Source of the DNA: Elusimicrobiota bacterium
GTDB taxonomy: Bacteria; Elusimicrobiota; Elusimicrobia; Elusimicrobiales; UBA9959
Assembly (NCBI GenBank): GCA_029267355.1
Contig: JAJUJA010000008.1
Coordinates: 1 to 34,793 of the forward strand
Direction of reading: 5' to 3'
Length of the DNA stretch: 34,793 nt
Position 1 is the first letter of the stretch. The number at the start of each line of letters is the position of its first letter. Both the position numbers and the translations under genes were made by a program. Below are positions 8,385-16,501 of this stretch, one piece after another. A model generated the notes under the pieces. It did not search any database. It was not told the origin of the DNA and saw only the letters and a list, made by a program, of their open reading frames with translations.

Positions 8385-9716
8385 ATGGAAAATTCAAATC
8401 AGAACAACTCTCAGGAGAAGATTCAGGAGAAGAACGGGACTCAGCAGCCCGCCGGGAGCAAATTTGATACGACTCAAATGGCCAAGATGACCATAGCCGA
8501 GCTTATTAAAATAGCCGAACAGTTCAAGCTGGAAGGCGTGGCAGGGCTGAGAAAGCAGGAGCTGATAGGGAAAATAATGGAAGCCCAGGCCAAACAGAAC
8601 GGCCTTGTAAGAGGCGCCGGCACTCTGGAAGTTCTGCCTGACGGATTCGGCTTCCTGCGTTCTCAGGAATATAACTATCTTTCAAGCCATGAAGACATAT
8701 ACGTTTCTCCTTCGCAGATTAAGAAACTTGGGCTCAGAAAAGGCGATACGATACAGGGTCTTATAAGGCCGCCGAAGGAGGGTGAAAGATATTTCGCTCT
8801 TCTACAGGTTGAAACCATAAACGGAGTTCCGATAGAAAAGCTTAAAAACAGGCCGTTTTTTGATAATTTGACGCCTTTACATCCAAACAGCAGATTTGTT
8901 CTTGAGACTACGAAAAACGACCTTACCACAAGAGTGATAGACCTTATGTGCCCCATCGGAAAGGGGCAAAGAGGCCTTATTGTGGCCGCACCAAAGACGG
9001 GCAAAACGATGATATTGCAGAGATTGGCGAATTCTTTGACGACAAATCACCCTGATATAGATCTTATAGTGCTGCTCATAGACGAAAGACCCGAAGAAGT
9101 GACCGATATGAGACGCTCAGTCAGGGGCGAGGTCGTTGCTTCAACATTCGACGAGCCGGCTGACCGTCATGTTCAGGTGGCAGAGATGGTGCTTGAAAAA
9201 GCCAAGAGAATGACGGAGCAGAAGAGGGATGTGGTTATATTGCTTGACTCAATAACAAGACTTGCCAGAGCTTACAATACAGTAACGCCGTCAAGCGGCA
9301 GGGTATTGTCAGGCGGTTTAGAGTCAACCTCTCTGCAAAGACCCAAAAGGTTTTTCGGCGCGGCCAGAAATATAGAGGAAGGCGGCTCGCTCACCATAAT
9401 AGCCACGGCGCTTGTGGAAACCGGCAGCAGAATGGACGATGTTATTTTTGAAGAATTTAAAGGCACCGGCAATTCTGAAATATATCTTGACAGAAAATTA
9501 TCAGACAGAAGAATATTCCCTGCCATAGACATAAACAGGACCTCAACAAGAAAGGAAGAATTGCTGCTCGGCGAAGATGACCTTAATAAAATCTGGATTC
9601 TCAGAAAAGTTCTCGCTCCTCTTTCCTCTGTTGACGCCATGGAGCTTCTTCTCAGCAAGCTTGGCGCGACAAAGTCAAACAGGGATTTCCTTAAATCAAT
9701 GGAGAACGGAGGCTGA
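8385..9716 (+). CDS. rho: Transcription termination factor Rho
   Basis: Rho is a hexameric RNA-dependent ATPase that pulls on nascent RNA to end transcription. A Gln/Asn-rich N-terminal tail of about 30 residues precedes a Rho-N helical domain (near [14 protein letters not shown]). The cold-shock-like RNA-binding domain contains GFGFLRS. The motor domain has Walker A APKTGKT, Walker [17 protein letters not shown] and the Q/R-loop regions around [16 protein letters not shown]. The length of 443 residues is normal. GGAG lies upstream of the ATG at 8385. Its stop overlaps the next ATG by one base (TGATG). Confidence 0.97.
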   Translation: MENSNQNNSQEKIQEKNGTQQPAGSKFDTTQMAKMTIAELIKIAEQFKLEGVAGLRKQELIGKIMEAQAKQNGLVRGAGTLEVLPDGFGFLRSQEYNYLSSHEDIYVSPSQIKKLGLRKGDTIQGLIRPPKEGERYFALLQVETINGVPIEKLKNRPFFDNLTPLHPNSRFVLETTKNDLTTRVIDLMCPIGKGQRGLIVAAPKTGKTMILQRLANSLTTNHPDIDLIVLLIDERPEEVTDMRRSVRGEVVASTFDEPADRHVQVAEMVLEKAKRMTEQKRDVVILLDSITRLARAYNTVTPSSGRVLSGGLESTSLQRPKRFFGAARNIEEGGSLTIIATALVETGSRMDDVIFEEFKGTGNSEIYLDRKLSDRRIFPAIDINRTSTRKEELLLGEDDLNKIWILRKVLAPLSSVDAMELLLSKLGATKSNRDFLKSMENGG

Positions 9717-10642
9717 TGTTAAAAAGGCATACTGCTGCCCTGCTTACGGCTGCGGCCGCGACGGGCCTTTTTTCTCTGGCTGCCATAGGCCAGATTTCAA
9801 GACCTGCGCCTTTAAACATGCATTATTCCGTAATTTATCAGCCCGCTTTCAGGGAGCCGCCTGCTGAAGCTTTCAAGAAAATTCCTCGTTTTTTTTACGG
9901 CAGCCATAAGCTTAAAAGAGGAGAAACGGTTTCCTCTCTGGCCTCAGCCTACGCCACAGATATAAAATCCGTGCAGTCTTCAAACAGAAACGAGTTTATC
10001 CTTATGCCGTACGGCTCAAGCATAAAGGTTCATAATGGCAAGGGACTTTTGTATGAGACCTACAAGGAAGGAGAGTCCTTTATGTCCATAGTTTCCAGAT
10101 TCTGCCCCAGAGGGGAAAAGCTTGAGAGCTTTGCCCAAAAAACTGCCAAGGCGAATAATTTTCCAGCTCTTTATATTCTTGAAAATAAAAAATTTCCAAA
10201 AGGGAAAAAGATACTCTTGCCGGGAGTTTATGTTAATCTGGATACCTACAGAATACCTGTTAACGGATTTGTAAGAATAAGCTCCGGATACGGCAACAGG
10301 TATCATCCCATACTTAAAAGAAGGATTTTTCATAACGGCTGCGATATCCCCATGCCGCTCGGCTCGCCTGTCTATCCCGCAAGATCTGGAGATGTGGTTT
10401 TCAGCGGCTATAAAAACGGCTACGGCTATGTGGTGGAAATAAGGCACAAGGACGGATATATCACAAGGTACGGACATTTGAAAGAGTGTCTTGTTTCACA
10501 GGGTGAAAAGGCTCAGAAGGGAAAAACCCTTCTCGGCAAGGTCGGCTCAACAGGGCTTTCAACCGGCCCCCATCTTCATTTTGAGATCATAACTCCTTCC
10601 GGCAAATCTGTAAATCCAGTCTCAAAAATAGGCAAAAATTGA
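9716..10642 (+). CDS. Exported LysM and M23 (LytM-type) peptidase
   Basis: This is a probable periplasmic peptidoglycan endopeptidase or amidase activator. A signal peptide ([21 protein letters not shown], ending near residue 25) is followed by one clear LysM domain (HKLKRGETVSSLASAY, about 62-105) and a possible second, degenerate one. The C-terminal M23 domain (about 185-305) carries the metal ligands in HNGCD and GPHLHFEI, plus YGHLKE. All M23 zinc ligands appear present, so it may be an active hydrolase, unlike NlpD or EnvC. Its start overlaps the rho stop by one base, implying coupled translation. It could be a cell-separation enzyme. Confidence 0.92.
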   Translation: MLKRHTAALLTAAAATGLFSLAAIGQISRPAPLNMHYSVIYQPAFREPPAEAFKKIPRFFYGSHKLKRGETVSSLASAYATDIKSVQSSNRNEFILMPYGSSIKVHNGKGLLYETYKEGESFMSIVSRFCPRGEKLESFAQKTAKANNFPALYILENKKFPKGKKILLPGVYVNLDTYRIPVNGFVRISSGYGNRYHPILKRRIFHNGCDIPMPLGSPVYPARSGDVVFSGYKNGYGYVVEIRHKDGYITRYGHLKECLVSQGEKAQKGKTLLGKVGSTGLSTGPHLHFEIITPSGKSVNPVSKIGKN

Positions 10643-10652
10643 AAGGCGTTTA

Positions 10653-10669
10653 TTGACAAGTAATGTCAA
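10653..10669 (+). promoter_or_regulatory. Inverted repeat TTGACA-N5-TGTCAA upstream of rpmE
   Basis: TTGACA (10653-10658) and TGTCAA (10664-10669) are perfect inverted copies with a 5-base spacer. The left half is a consensus -35 box, but the matching -10 (GAAAAT at 10675) is weak. It may be a small operator or an upstream promoter for rpmE. Confidence 0.3.
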
Positions 10670-10699
10670 GCGCAGAAAATCGCACCTGCTGTTTTCTGT

Positions 10700-10728
10700 T
10701 TTTCATACAGCTTTTTTTATGCTAAAAT
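10700..10728 (+). promoter_or_regulatory. Probable rpmE promoter with extended -10
   Basis: TGCTAAAAT (10720-10728) fits an extended -10 element (TGnTATAAT with one mismatch). A weak -35 TTTTCA lies 17 bases upstream at 10700-10705. The 12-mer ATGCTAAAATAT here (10719-10730) is repeated exactly at 23230-23241 before another gene, which supports promoter function. Transcription would start near 10735. Confidence 0.5.
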
Positions 10729-10735
10729 ATACCTG

Positions 10736-10764
10736 TCGGCCTAAATCCGATTTATGTTTTTTTT
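10736..10764 (+). promoter_or_regulatory. Hairpin plus U-tract in the rpmE leader
   Basis: TCGG-CCTAAAT-CCGA (10736-10750) forms a 4-bp stem and is followed by TTTATG and eight T residues (10757-10764), directly before the AGAGG ribosome site. It could be a small leader element for L31 autoregulation or an attenuator. The stem is too short to be sure. Confidence 0.3.
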
Positions 10765-10775
10765 AAGAGGAAAAT

Positions 10776-11114
10776 ATGAAAGAAGGAATACATCCGAAAT
10801 ACAATGTCTGCCAGGTGGTATGCGCCTGCGGAAATTCTTTTACTACCAGATCTACAAAGGAAAGCCTTAAAGTTGATATTTGCTCTTCCTGCCATCCTTT
10901 TTACACAGGCAAGCAGAAAATACTTGATACCGAAGGGCGCGTAGAGAAATTCAATAAGAAATTTTCCGCCACCGAGGGGAAAATGGTTGAAAGAAAGCCG
11001 AAAGCTAAAAAGATATCGGCTCCTAAAGTGGCCCCCGCCCACGTTAAGAAGCTTTCAACTTCCGTTAAGAAAGCCGTCAAAGAAAAAAAGCCCAAGGAAA
11101 ACAAGAAAGCTTAG
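10776..11114 (+). CDS. rpmE: Large ribosomal subunit protein bL31, zinc-binding type, with basic tail
   Basis: This is a 50S subunit protein. The core MKEGIHPKY...CACG...[13 protein letters not shown] matches bL31. The zinc ligands are Cys16, Cys18, Cys36 and Cys39, so it is the Cys-positive form. bL31 is usually about 65-75 residues; this copy has 112 because of a Lys/Ala/Pro-rich tail of about 40 residues, probably a disordered RNA-contacting extension. AGAGG lies 5 bases before the ATG at 10776. A promoter region precedes it and a strong terminator follows, so it is largely its own unit. Confidence 0.96.
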   Translation: MKEGIHPKYNVCQVVCACGNSFTTRSTKESLKVDICSSCHPFYTGKQKILDTEGRVEKFNKKFSATEGKMVERKPKAKKISAPKVAPAHVKKLSTSVKKAVKEKKPKENKKA

Positions 11115-11123
11115 CTTTGATTT

Positions 11124-11163
11124 AAAAGGCGCCTCCGATTTAAAAGGGGGCGCTTTTTATTTT
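11124..11163 (+). terminator. Rho-independent terminator after rpmE
   Basis: AAAAGGCGCCTCC (11124-11136) pairs with GGGGGCGCTTTTT (11146-11158) across a 9-base loop, allowing two G-U pairs. The stem runs into TTTTTATTTTA. It starts 10 bases after the rpmE stop and is the clearest intrinsic terminator in the window. Confidence 0.85.
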
Positions 11164-11176
11164 ACCTTAAAAGACT

Positions 11177-12235
11177 ATGCCTTTTGATATTAAAAAAGAG
11201 TGCGAAAAAGCGCGTCTTGAGCTTGCCGAGACAGAAAGCCTTCTGGCTAATGGAAATACGGGCGACATAGAGCAGTTGTCAAAAAAGCATTACAGACTGT
11301 CCTCAATACTTTCAAAATATGATGAATATCTCTCTTTAACTGCCAGAATCGAGGAGAACAAAAAACTTATTTCTTCAGGCGCCGAGGCGGACTTGGTCGA
11401 GCTGGCTCTGGCCGAAAATGAAGAGGCCGAAAAGAAGGCCTCGCAGCTTTATTCTCAAATAAAATTGTCCTTTCTCCCGCAGGACAAAAATGATTCAAAG
11501 AACATATTCATTGAATTAAGGGCCGGAGTGGGCGGTGAGGAATCGGCGTTATTTGCGGGAGAGCTTTTAAGGGCTTATTCAAAATTTGCACAAAGTCTCG
11601 GTTTTTCCGCCGAGATACAGGATATATCGGCAAGCGGCTTGAAAGGCATAAAAACAGCCGTTCTTTATATCAAGGGCCAGGGTGCATATTCATGGTTTAA
11701 ATATGAGGCCGGGGTGCACAGGGTTCAGCGCGTGCCTCAGACAGAGGCCTCAGGAAGAGTTCATACTTCCACTGTCACCGTCGCCGTATTGCCTGAAATG
11801 GATGAAGTGGAAATAAAGATAAATTCCGCCGATTTGAAAATAGATACCTACAGGGCCGGAGGGGCCGGCGGCCAGAACGTGAATAAAGTTGAAACGGCCA
11901 TAAGAATAACTCATATACCCACCGGCATAGTCGTTCAATGCCAGCAGGAACGCTCTCAGGGGCAGAACAGAATGCGCGCCATGCAGCTTTTGATGGCCAG
12001 ACTGGCCAATCTCTCAAAAGAAAACCAGGAAAAGGAATTTTCCGGAGAAAGAAAAAAACAGGTTGGAACCGGCGACAGGTCGGAAAAGATAAGGACCTAC
12101 AATTTCCCGCAAAGCAGGGTCACAGATCACAGAGCGGGCCTTTCCTGGCATAATATAAACGAGATAATGGAAGGCGGCCTGAAAACTCTTTTTGAGGAAT
12201 TGCGACTTAAACTGAGCCGCGAAGATGAAGATTAG
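11177..12235 (+). CDS. prfA: Peptide chain release factor 1
   Basis: RF1 recognises UAA and UAG stop codons and triggers release of the finished peptide. The GGQ catalytic motif is at residues 231-233 in [16 protein letters not shown]. The anticodon-like tripeptide is PQT at 187-189 in [14 protein letters not shown]; the PxT form marks RF1, whereas RF2 has SPF. The length is 352 residues. The ATG at 11177 follows the rpmE terminator by only 13 bases and has no evident Shine-Dalgarno sequence, so the promoter and initiation mode are unclear. The 3' end overlaps prmC, whose product methylates the GGQ glutamine, by 11 bases. Confidence 0.96.
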   Translation: MPFDIKKECEKARLELAETESLLANGNTGDIEQLSKKHYRLSSILSKYDEYLSLTARIEENKKLISSGAEADLVELALAENEEAEKKASQLYSQIKLSFLPQDKNDSKNIFIELRAGVGGEESALFAGELLRAYSKFAQSLGFSAEIQDISASGLKGIKTAVLYIKGQGAYSWFKYEAGVHRVQRVPQTEASGRVHTSTVTVAVLPEMDEVEIKINSADLKIDTYRAGGAGGQNVNKVETAIRITHIPTGIVVQCQQERSQGQNRMRAMQLLMARLANLSKENQEKEFSGERKKQVGTGDRSEKIRTYNFPQSRVTDHRAGLSWHNINEIMEGGLKTLFEELRLKLSREDED

Positions 12236-13067
12236 ATCAGCTTTAACCTTTGCCGTCGGCCGGCTTGAGCTTAATGGCGTATCAGAGTTCAGGCTTAACG
12301 GCGAGCATCTTGTGTCCGGTGCCTGCGGCTTTGAAAGAAAAGAGCTCTTCTTTCACATGGGAAATGACATCTCTGAGCAGCAATTCAGGAAACTAAAGAA
12401 ATTCATTTCACTCAAGATCAGGGGATATCCCTTAAGCTGGATTTTAAAAAATCATGATTTTTGCGGAATGAAAATGCTCATTAAACCGGGAGTTTTTGTC
12501 CCGCGTCCTGAAACCGAAGAACTGGCCTTGATGGTTTACAAAGAAAGCCTTAAGCTCAAGAGCCCGAAAATACTTGATTTTTGCTGCGGCAGCGGCTGTA
12601 TCGGCCTTTATGCGGCTTTTAAGAATCCTTCAGCGCGCGTGCTTGCCATAGATATAAGCTCAAAAGCCGTATCCTGCTGCATTGAGAATATGAGAAACTT
12701 AGGCCTTAAAAACTATAGGGCCGTAAAAAGCCGCCGGCTTCCTGACGGAGGAGATTTTGATATACTGGTTTCAAATCCGCCATATATCCCGTCCGGGCTT
12801 ATAAAAAATCTGGATGCGGAGGTCAGGCTCGAACCCAGGGCCGCTCTGGACGGCGGGGCTGATGGCTTGGATATGATAAGATATATAGAGAAAAAAGCCG
12901 GAGATTACGTCAGGAAAGGCGGAAAGATATATGTTGAATTTTCGGACGGTCAAAGCGCGGCTGTGAAAAGAATGTTTTCCCGCAGATACAAAAATGTGAG
13001 AATAATAAAGGATCTGCAGGGTAAAGCCAGGTTTTTGGAGGCGTGTAATGGACAGTTTTATAGTTAA
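12225..13067 (+). CDS. prmC: Release factor glutamine N5-methyltransferase
   Basis: PrmC uses S-adenosylmethionine to methylate the GGQ glutamine of release factors, its substrate being the product of the preceding gene. A helical N-terminal domain (about 1-90) contains the typical PLSWIL and PRPETEEL motifs. The methyltransferase fold has motif [14 protein letters not shown] near residue 117 and the catalytic NPPY at about 184-187. The length of 280 residues is normal. It overlaps prfA by 11 bases and murA by 20 bases, so translation is probably coupled on both sides. Confidence 0.95.
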   Translation: MKIRSALTFAVGRLELNGVSEFRLNGEHLVSGACGFERKELFFHMGNDISEQQFRKLKKFISLKIRGYPLSWILKNHDFCGMKMLIKPGVFVPRPETEELALMVYKESLKLKSPKILDFCCGSGCIGLYAAFKNPSARVLAIDISSKAVSCCIENMRNLGLKNYRAVKSRRLPDGGDFDILVSNPPYIPSGLIKNLDAEVRLEPRAALDGGADGLDMIRYIEKKAGDYVRKGGKIYVEFSDGQSAAVKRMFSRRYKNVRIIKDLQGKARFLEACNGQFYS

Positions 13068-14301
13068 AGGTCCCTGCCGTCTTAAAGGCAGAGTGAAAAT
13101 TAGCGGTTCTAAAAATTCCTCCCTGCCGATAATTTTTGCTTCTCTGCTTACGGACGAGAAATGCGAAATTTCAAATGTGCCGCAGCTGGCAGATATAAAC
13201 TCGGCCGCAGCCATACTTTCATATTGCGGGAAAAAATGCTCCTTTTTCTCCGGCAAGTTTTCATGCGCGGAAGAGGGGGAAATAAAAACAGAAGCTCCCT
13301 ACGATATGGTAAGGAAAATGAGGGCTTCCGTTTTGATAGCCGGACCCATGCTGGCGCGTTTTGGGAGAGTAAAATTCGCCCTGCCTGGAGGCTGTGCCAT
13401 AGGAGTGCGTCCAATAGATATACATCTTGACGCCTTTTCAAAAATGGGAGCTTCAGTTTCCTTTGAGGGCGGCAATGTCATAATAAAAGCTTCCTCGCTT
13501 AAGCCGGCCAGGATAAATTTCAAGTTCCCGAGCGTCGGAGCCACCGAGAATGTGATGATGGCTGCCGCCCTTACGAAAGGCGAAACCGTCATATACAATG
13601 CAGCCAGGGAGCCGGAGATATCTGACCTGGCTGAAGCTCTCATCAAGATGGGGGCTGATATAAAAGGAGCCGGAGAGGAAATCATAAGAATAAGGGGAGC
13701 CTCAAAACTTAAGGGATTTTCCCATGAGGTCATATGCGACAGAATAGAAGCGGGCACCTTTATTATAGCCGCCTGCGCATTGAAAAGCGAGATAGAGCTC
13801 TATGGTGTCAGAAAGGAGCATCTCGGTTCTCTTTGGAGAAAGCTTATCCTCAGCGGAGCGGAACTTTTTAGCGAGAAGGAAAAGGTTTTTGTGTCTGCGC
13901 CCCAAAAAATAAAGCCGGTTAATATCTCCACAGGCCCTTATCCCCTTTTCCCCACGGATCTGCAGGCGCAGTGGATGGCCTATATGAGTTTGGCGGAAGG
14001 CAAAAGCAGGATAAGCGAAAATATTTTTGAAAACAGATTTATGCATGCGGCCGAACTTATGAGAATGGGAGCTAAAATAGAGGTGAAAGGCAAAGACGCT
14101 TTTGTCAACGGCCCTGCATCGCTTTCAGGCGCGCCGGTAATGGCCTCCGACCTTAGAGCGGGAGCGGCTCTCGTTATAGGGGCCATGGCGGCCAAAGGCC
14201 AGTCGCTTGTAAAGAGAGTTTATCACATAGACAGGGGTTATGAAAAAATAGAAGAAAAGCTTTTTTCATTGGGCGCCGATATAAAAAGGATAAAAGAGTG
14301 A
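13048..14301 (+). CDS. murA: UDP-N-acetylglucosamine 1-carboxyvinyltransferase
   Basis: MurA transfers enolpyruvate from PEP to UDP-GlcNAc, the first committed step of peptidoglycan synthesis in the cytoplasm. Conserved residues include Lys22 and Asn23 in SGSKNSSLP and the active-site Cys116 in PGGCAIGVRPIDIH. The presence of Cys rather than Asp at this site predicts fosfomycin sensitivity at the target. PLFPTDLQAQ and SDLRAGAALVIG complete the family pattern. The length is 417 residues. GGAGG sits before the ATG at 13048, which lies inside the end of prmC. The stop overlaps the folC GTG start (GTGA). Confidence 0.96.
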   Translation: MDSFIVKGPCRLKGRVKISGSKNSSLPIIFASLLTDEKCEISNVPQLADINSAAAILSYCGKKCSFFSGKFSCAEEGEIKTEAPYDMVRKMRASVLIAGPMLARFGRVKFALPGGCAIGVRPIDIHLDAFSKMGASVSFEGGNVIIKASSLKPARINFKFPSVGATENVMMAAALTKGETVIYNAAREPEISDLAEALIKMGADIKGAGEEIIRIRGASKLKGFSHEVICDRIEAGTFIIAACALKSEIELYGVRKEHLGSLWRKLILSGAELFSEKEKVFVSAPQKIKPVNISTGPYPLFPTDLQAQWMAYMSLAEGKSRISENIFENRFMHAAELMRMGAKIEVKGKDAFVNGPASLSGAPVMASDLRAGAALVIGAMAAKGQSLVKRVYHIDRGYEKIEEKLFSLGADIKRIKE

Positions 14302-15563
14302 TCTCATTCAAAGAAGCCGAAAAAATTCTTCTTTCAAAGCATGCCGTAATAAAGAAAAATTCAATGGATTTTCTTTATCCCATCTTTGACAGGCTGGGAC
14401 GGCCGCAAGACAAGCTTGGCTCAGTCATACATGTGACAGGCACCAACGGTAAAGGCTCTGTCTGCGCTTATATGGAATCGGCTCTCAGGGCCTGCGGATT
14501 TAAGACGGCCGTTTACACATCGCCCCACATATTCTCTCTCAGGGAAAGGATAAAATTTTGCGGAAAAGAGATCAGCGAAACGGAGTTTGCCGGAATATTC
14601 TCGCGGGTATATCCGCTTTGCAAAGACCTTACATTTTTTGAAATCATGACCGTCATAGCTTTTGTCTGGTTTTCTCAAAAGAAGCCGGATTTTTCGGTAA
14701 TAGAGGTCGGCATAGGCGGGCTTTACGATACCACAAATGTGATAGAAAAAACTGAAATAGCGGTAATAAGTTCAATAGGATATGACCATATGGAGCTGCT
14801 TGGAAACAGTCTTGAAAAAATAGCGGTTCAAAAAGCCGGTATAGCCAAAAAAGGTTCAACGCTGATTTATCCGGCTATTGCGTCAGAGGCAGAAATTGAA
14901 GTAAAAAAAACCGCCCGGAAAGCCGGCGCTGCCGTTTTGAAAGTGAGAGATATTTTTGAAAAAAGCGAAATAGATGTCCGTAAGGGATTGATGAATTTTT
15001 ACAGCTCAAAGGCAGGCAGGTATCAAACCAGAATGATAGGAGAAAAACAGTCGATCAATGTCTCCATCGCCCTTGCCGCCCTGGAAACGCTTTCGCTCAA
15101 ACACAGCGGAATAGATATGAAAAAAGCCAAAAAAGGCATAGAAAAAGCCTTCATCCCCGCCAGATTTCAAATATTGAAAAAGGCCGGCAAAAGGATAATA
15201 GTGGACGGCTGCCATAATGAGGAGGCCGTAAAGGTTTTCATATCAACGATCAAGAAAGCCGGGTTGAAGCCGAAAACTCTTATTTTTTCAATAATGGCCA
15301 ATAAGGATTATAAAAAGGTTTTGCGCCTTCTTTCCAAAAAATTTGAAAAGGTTTACTTTTCCAGCGCAGATGAGAACAAGGCCTTGTCCCCGGCCTTTCT
15401 GGCGGATGAATTTGAGAAATATGATTCCAAAGCGGATATTACGGCGGTTTCGCAGCCGGAAATAGCTCTGAAGGCAGCTTTGAAAGACGAAGGCGATATA
15501 TGCGTTTGCGGCTCTTTTTATCTTGCTTCCAAAATCTTAAAGCTGCTTGGGAGGGTACAATGA
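14298..15563 (+). CDS. folC: Folylpolyglutamate synthase / dihydrofolate synthase
   Basis: This is an ATP-dependent ligase of the Mur-ligase superfamily that adds glutamate to folates, and to dihydropteroate in bifunctional members. The P-loop motif HVTGTNGKGSV is at residues 45-55. VIEVGIGGLYDTTNV and the C-terminal ligase domain with VDGCHNEEA follow the family. The length is 421 residues. The start is a GTG at 14298 overlapping the murA stop by four bases (GTGA); the next Met is too far downstream. Whether it is bifunctional cannot be decided by eye. Its place after murA may reflect shared superfamily context or chance. Confidence 0.92.
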   Translation: MISFKEAEKILLSKHAVIKKNSMDFLYPIFDRLGRPQDKLGSVIHVTGTNGKGSVCAYMESALRACGFKTAVYTSPHIFSLRERIKFCGKEISETEFAGIFSRVYPLCKDLTFFEIMTVIAFVWFSQKKPDFSVIEVGIGGLYDTTNVIEKTEIAVISSIGYDHMELLGNSLEKIAVQKAGIAKKGSTLIYPAIASEAEIEVKKTARKAGAAVLKVRDIFEKSEIDVRKGLMNFYSSKAGRYQTRMIGEKQSINVSIALAALETLSLKHSGIDMKKAKKGIEKAFIPARFQILKKAGKRIIVDGCHNEEAVKVFISTIKKAGLKPKTLIFSIMANKDYKKVLRLLSKKFEKVYFSSADENKALSPAFLADEFEKYDSKADITAVSQPEIALKAALKDEGDICVCGSFYLASKILKLLGRVQ

Positions 15564-16501
15564 AAGCGGGAATGGGCATTGATATAGGCGGGACGAATGT
15601 AAAGATACTGATTTTATCCGATAAGGGCAAGCCGCTTTACAGCGACAGGTTCAAAACACAAAGCGAAAGAGGGCTCAGAGATTTTTGCTCAAGGCTTGGA
15701 CTGAAAGTCAAGGAAGCGCTCAGAGCCGTCAAACTCAACATAAAAAAAGCGGCGGCGGGCATGGCGGGAGATATAGACAGCGAAGGCGGCATTTTAAGAT
15801 ATTCTCCCAACCTTGCCGGCTGGAAAAATGCCCCGATAGCTGAATTGCTCAGAAAAGAAACCGGAATTTCTTTCTCTCTTGAAAATGACGCGAATATGGC
15901 CGCCTGGGGCGCCTATGTCCTTGAATTGAAGAAAAGCGTCAGGGATATGGCGGTTATCACCATGGGTACGGGTATCGGCGGCGGGCTTATACTCGGCGGA
16001 AAACTTTACCGCGGCGCGTCCTCAACGGCCGGAGAGATAGGCCATTGCGTTATAGAGCAAAACGGCCGCCTTTGCGGCTGCGGAAACAGAGGATGTCTTG
16101 AGGCTTATTGCGGCAGCAAGGCCATAGTGAAAAGGGCTTTATCTCTGATAAAGGACCAGGATTCCTACAGAAAAAAATACGGCATCGGGGATGAAAAGAA
16201 GATAAATGCGGCGGCGCTGGCGGCAGCTGCCGCCAAAGGCGATAAAACCGCTATTTCAGTCTGGGAAGAAACAGGGTTTTATCTTTCCCTCGGCATAGGC
16301 AATATTCTTATGCTTTTAAACCCTTCCGCCATTGTGATAACCGGCGGCGTCTCCAAGGGCGAAAGGTTCTTTATGCCCGCTCTTAAAAAAGGCCTTTCTT
16401 TGTATTCAATAAAGACGCCGCTTAAAAAAGCCAGGATTAAAGTGTCAAAAAATCCGGATCTCGGCTCATACGGAGCCGCTCTTTTTGCCCTGGAGCTTTA
16501 A
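15560..16501 (+). CDS. ROK-family sugar kinase (glucokinase-like)
   Basis: This is a probable cytoplasmic ATP-dependent hexokinase acting on glucose or an N-acetyl amino sugar. It has the phosphate-binding motif GIDIGGTN (about 6-13), the catalytic-Asp region SLENDANMAAWG, TMGTGIGGGL, and the ROK zinc motif with CGCGNRGCLE (near 172-181). There is no N-terminal DNA-binding domain, so it is a kinase and not a ROK repressor. The ORF track starts at 15500, but the ATG at 15560 has GGGAGGG upstream and overlaps the folC stop (ATGA). The length is 313 residues. Substrate specificity cannot be fixed from sequence; GlcNAc or ManNAc kinase is possible. Confidence 0.9.
   Translation: MKAGMGIDIGGTNVKILILSDKGKPLYSDRFKTQSERGLRDFCSRLGLKVKEALRAVKLNIKKAAAGMAGDIDSEGGILRYSPNLAGWKNAPIAELLRKETGISFSLENDANMAAWGAYVLELKKSVRDMAVITMGTGIGGGLILGGKLYRGASSTAGEIGHCVIEQNGRLCGCGNRGCLEAYCGSKAIVKRALSLIKDQDSYRKKYGIGDEKKINAAALAAAAAKGDKTAISVWEETGFYLSLGIGNILMLLNPSAIVITGGVSKGERFFMPALKKGLSLYSIKTPLKKARIKVSKNPDLGSYGAALFALEL

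Noticed and set aside
10016-10477. 153-codon minus-strand ORF inside the M23 peptidase gene
   Set aside because: It is antisense to the conserved catalytic domain and shows no domain of its own.
10643-10775. tRNA or known riboswitch in the largest gene-free gap
   Set aside because: There is no cloverleaf, no GGTTCGAAT-type T-arm and no riboswitch core that I recognise; only promoter and short hairpin signals.
13299-13757. 152-codon minus-strand ORF inside murA
   Set aside because: It is antisense to conserved MurA motifs; its length comes from the composition of the opposite strand.
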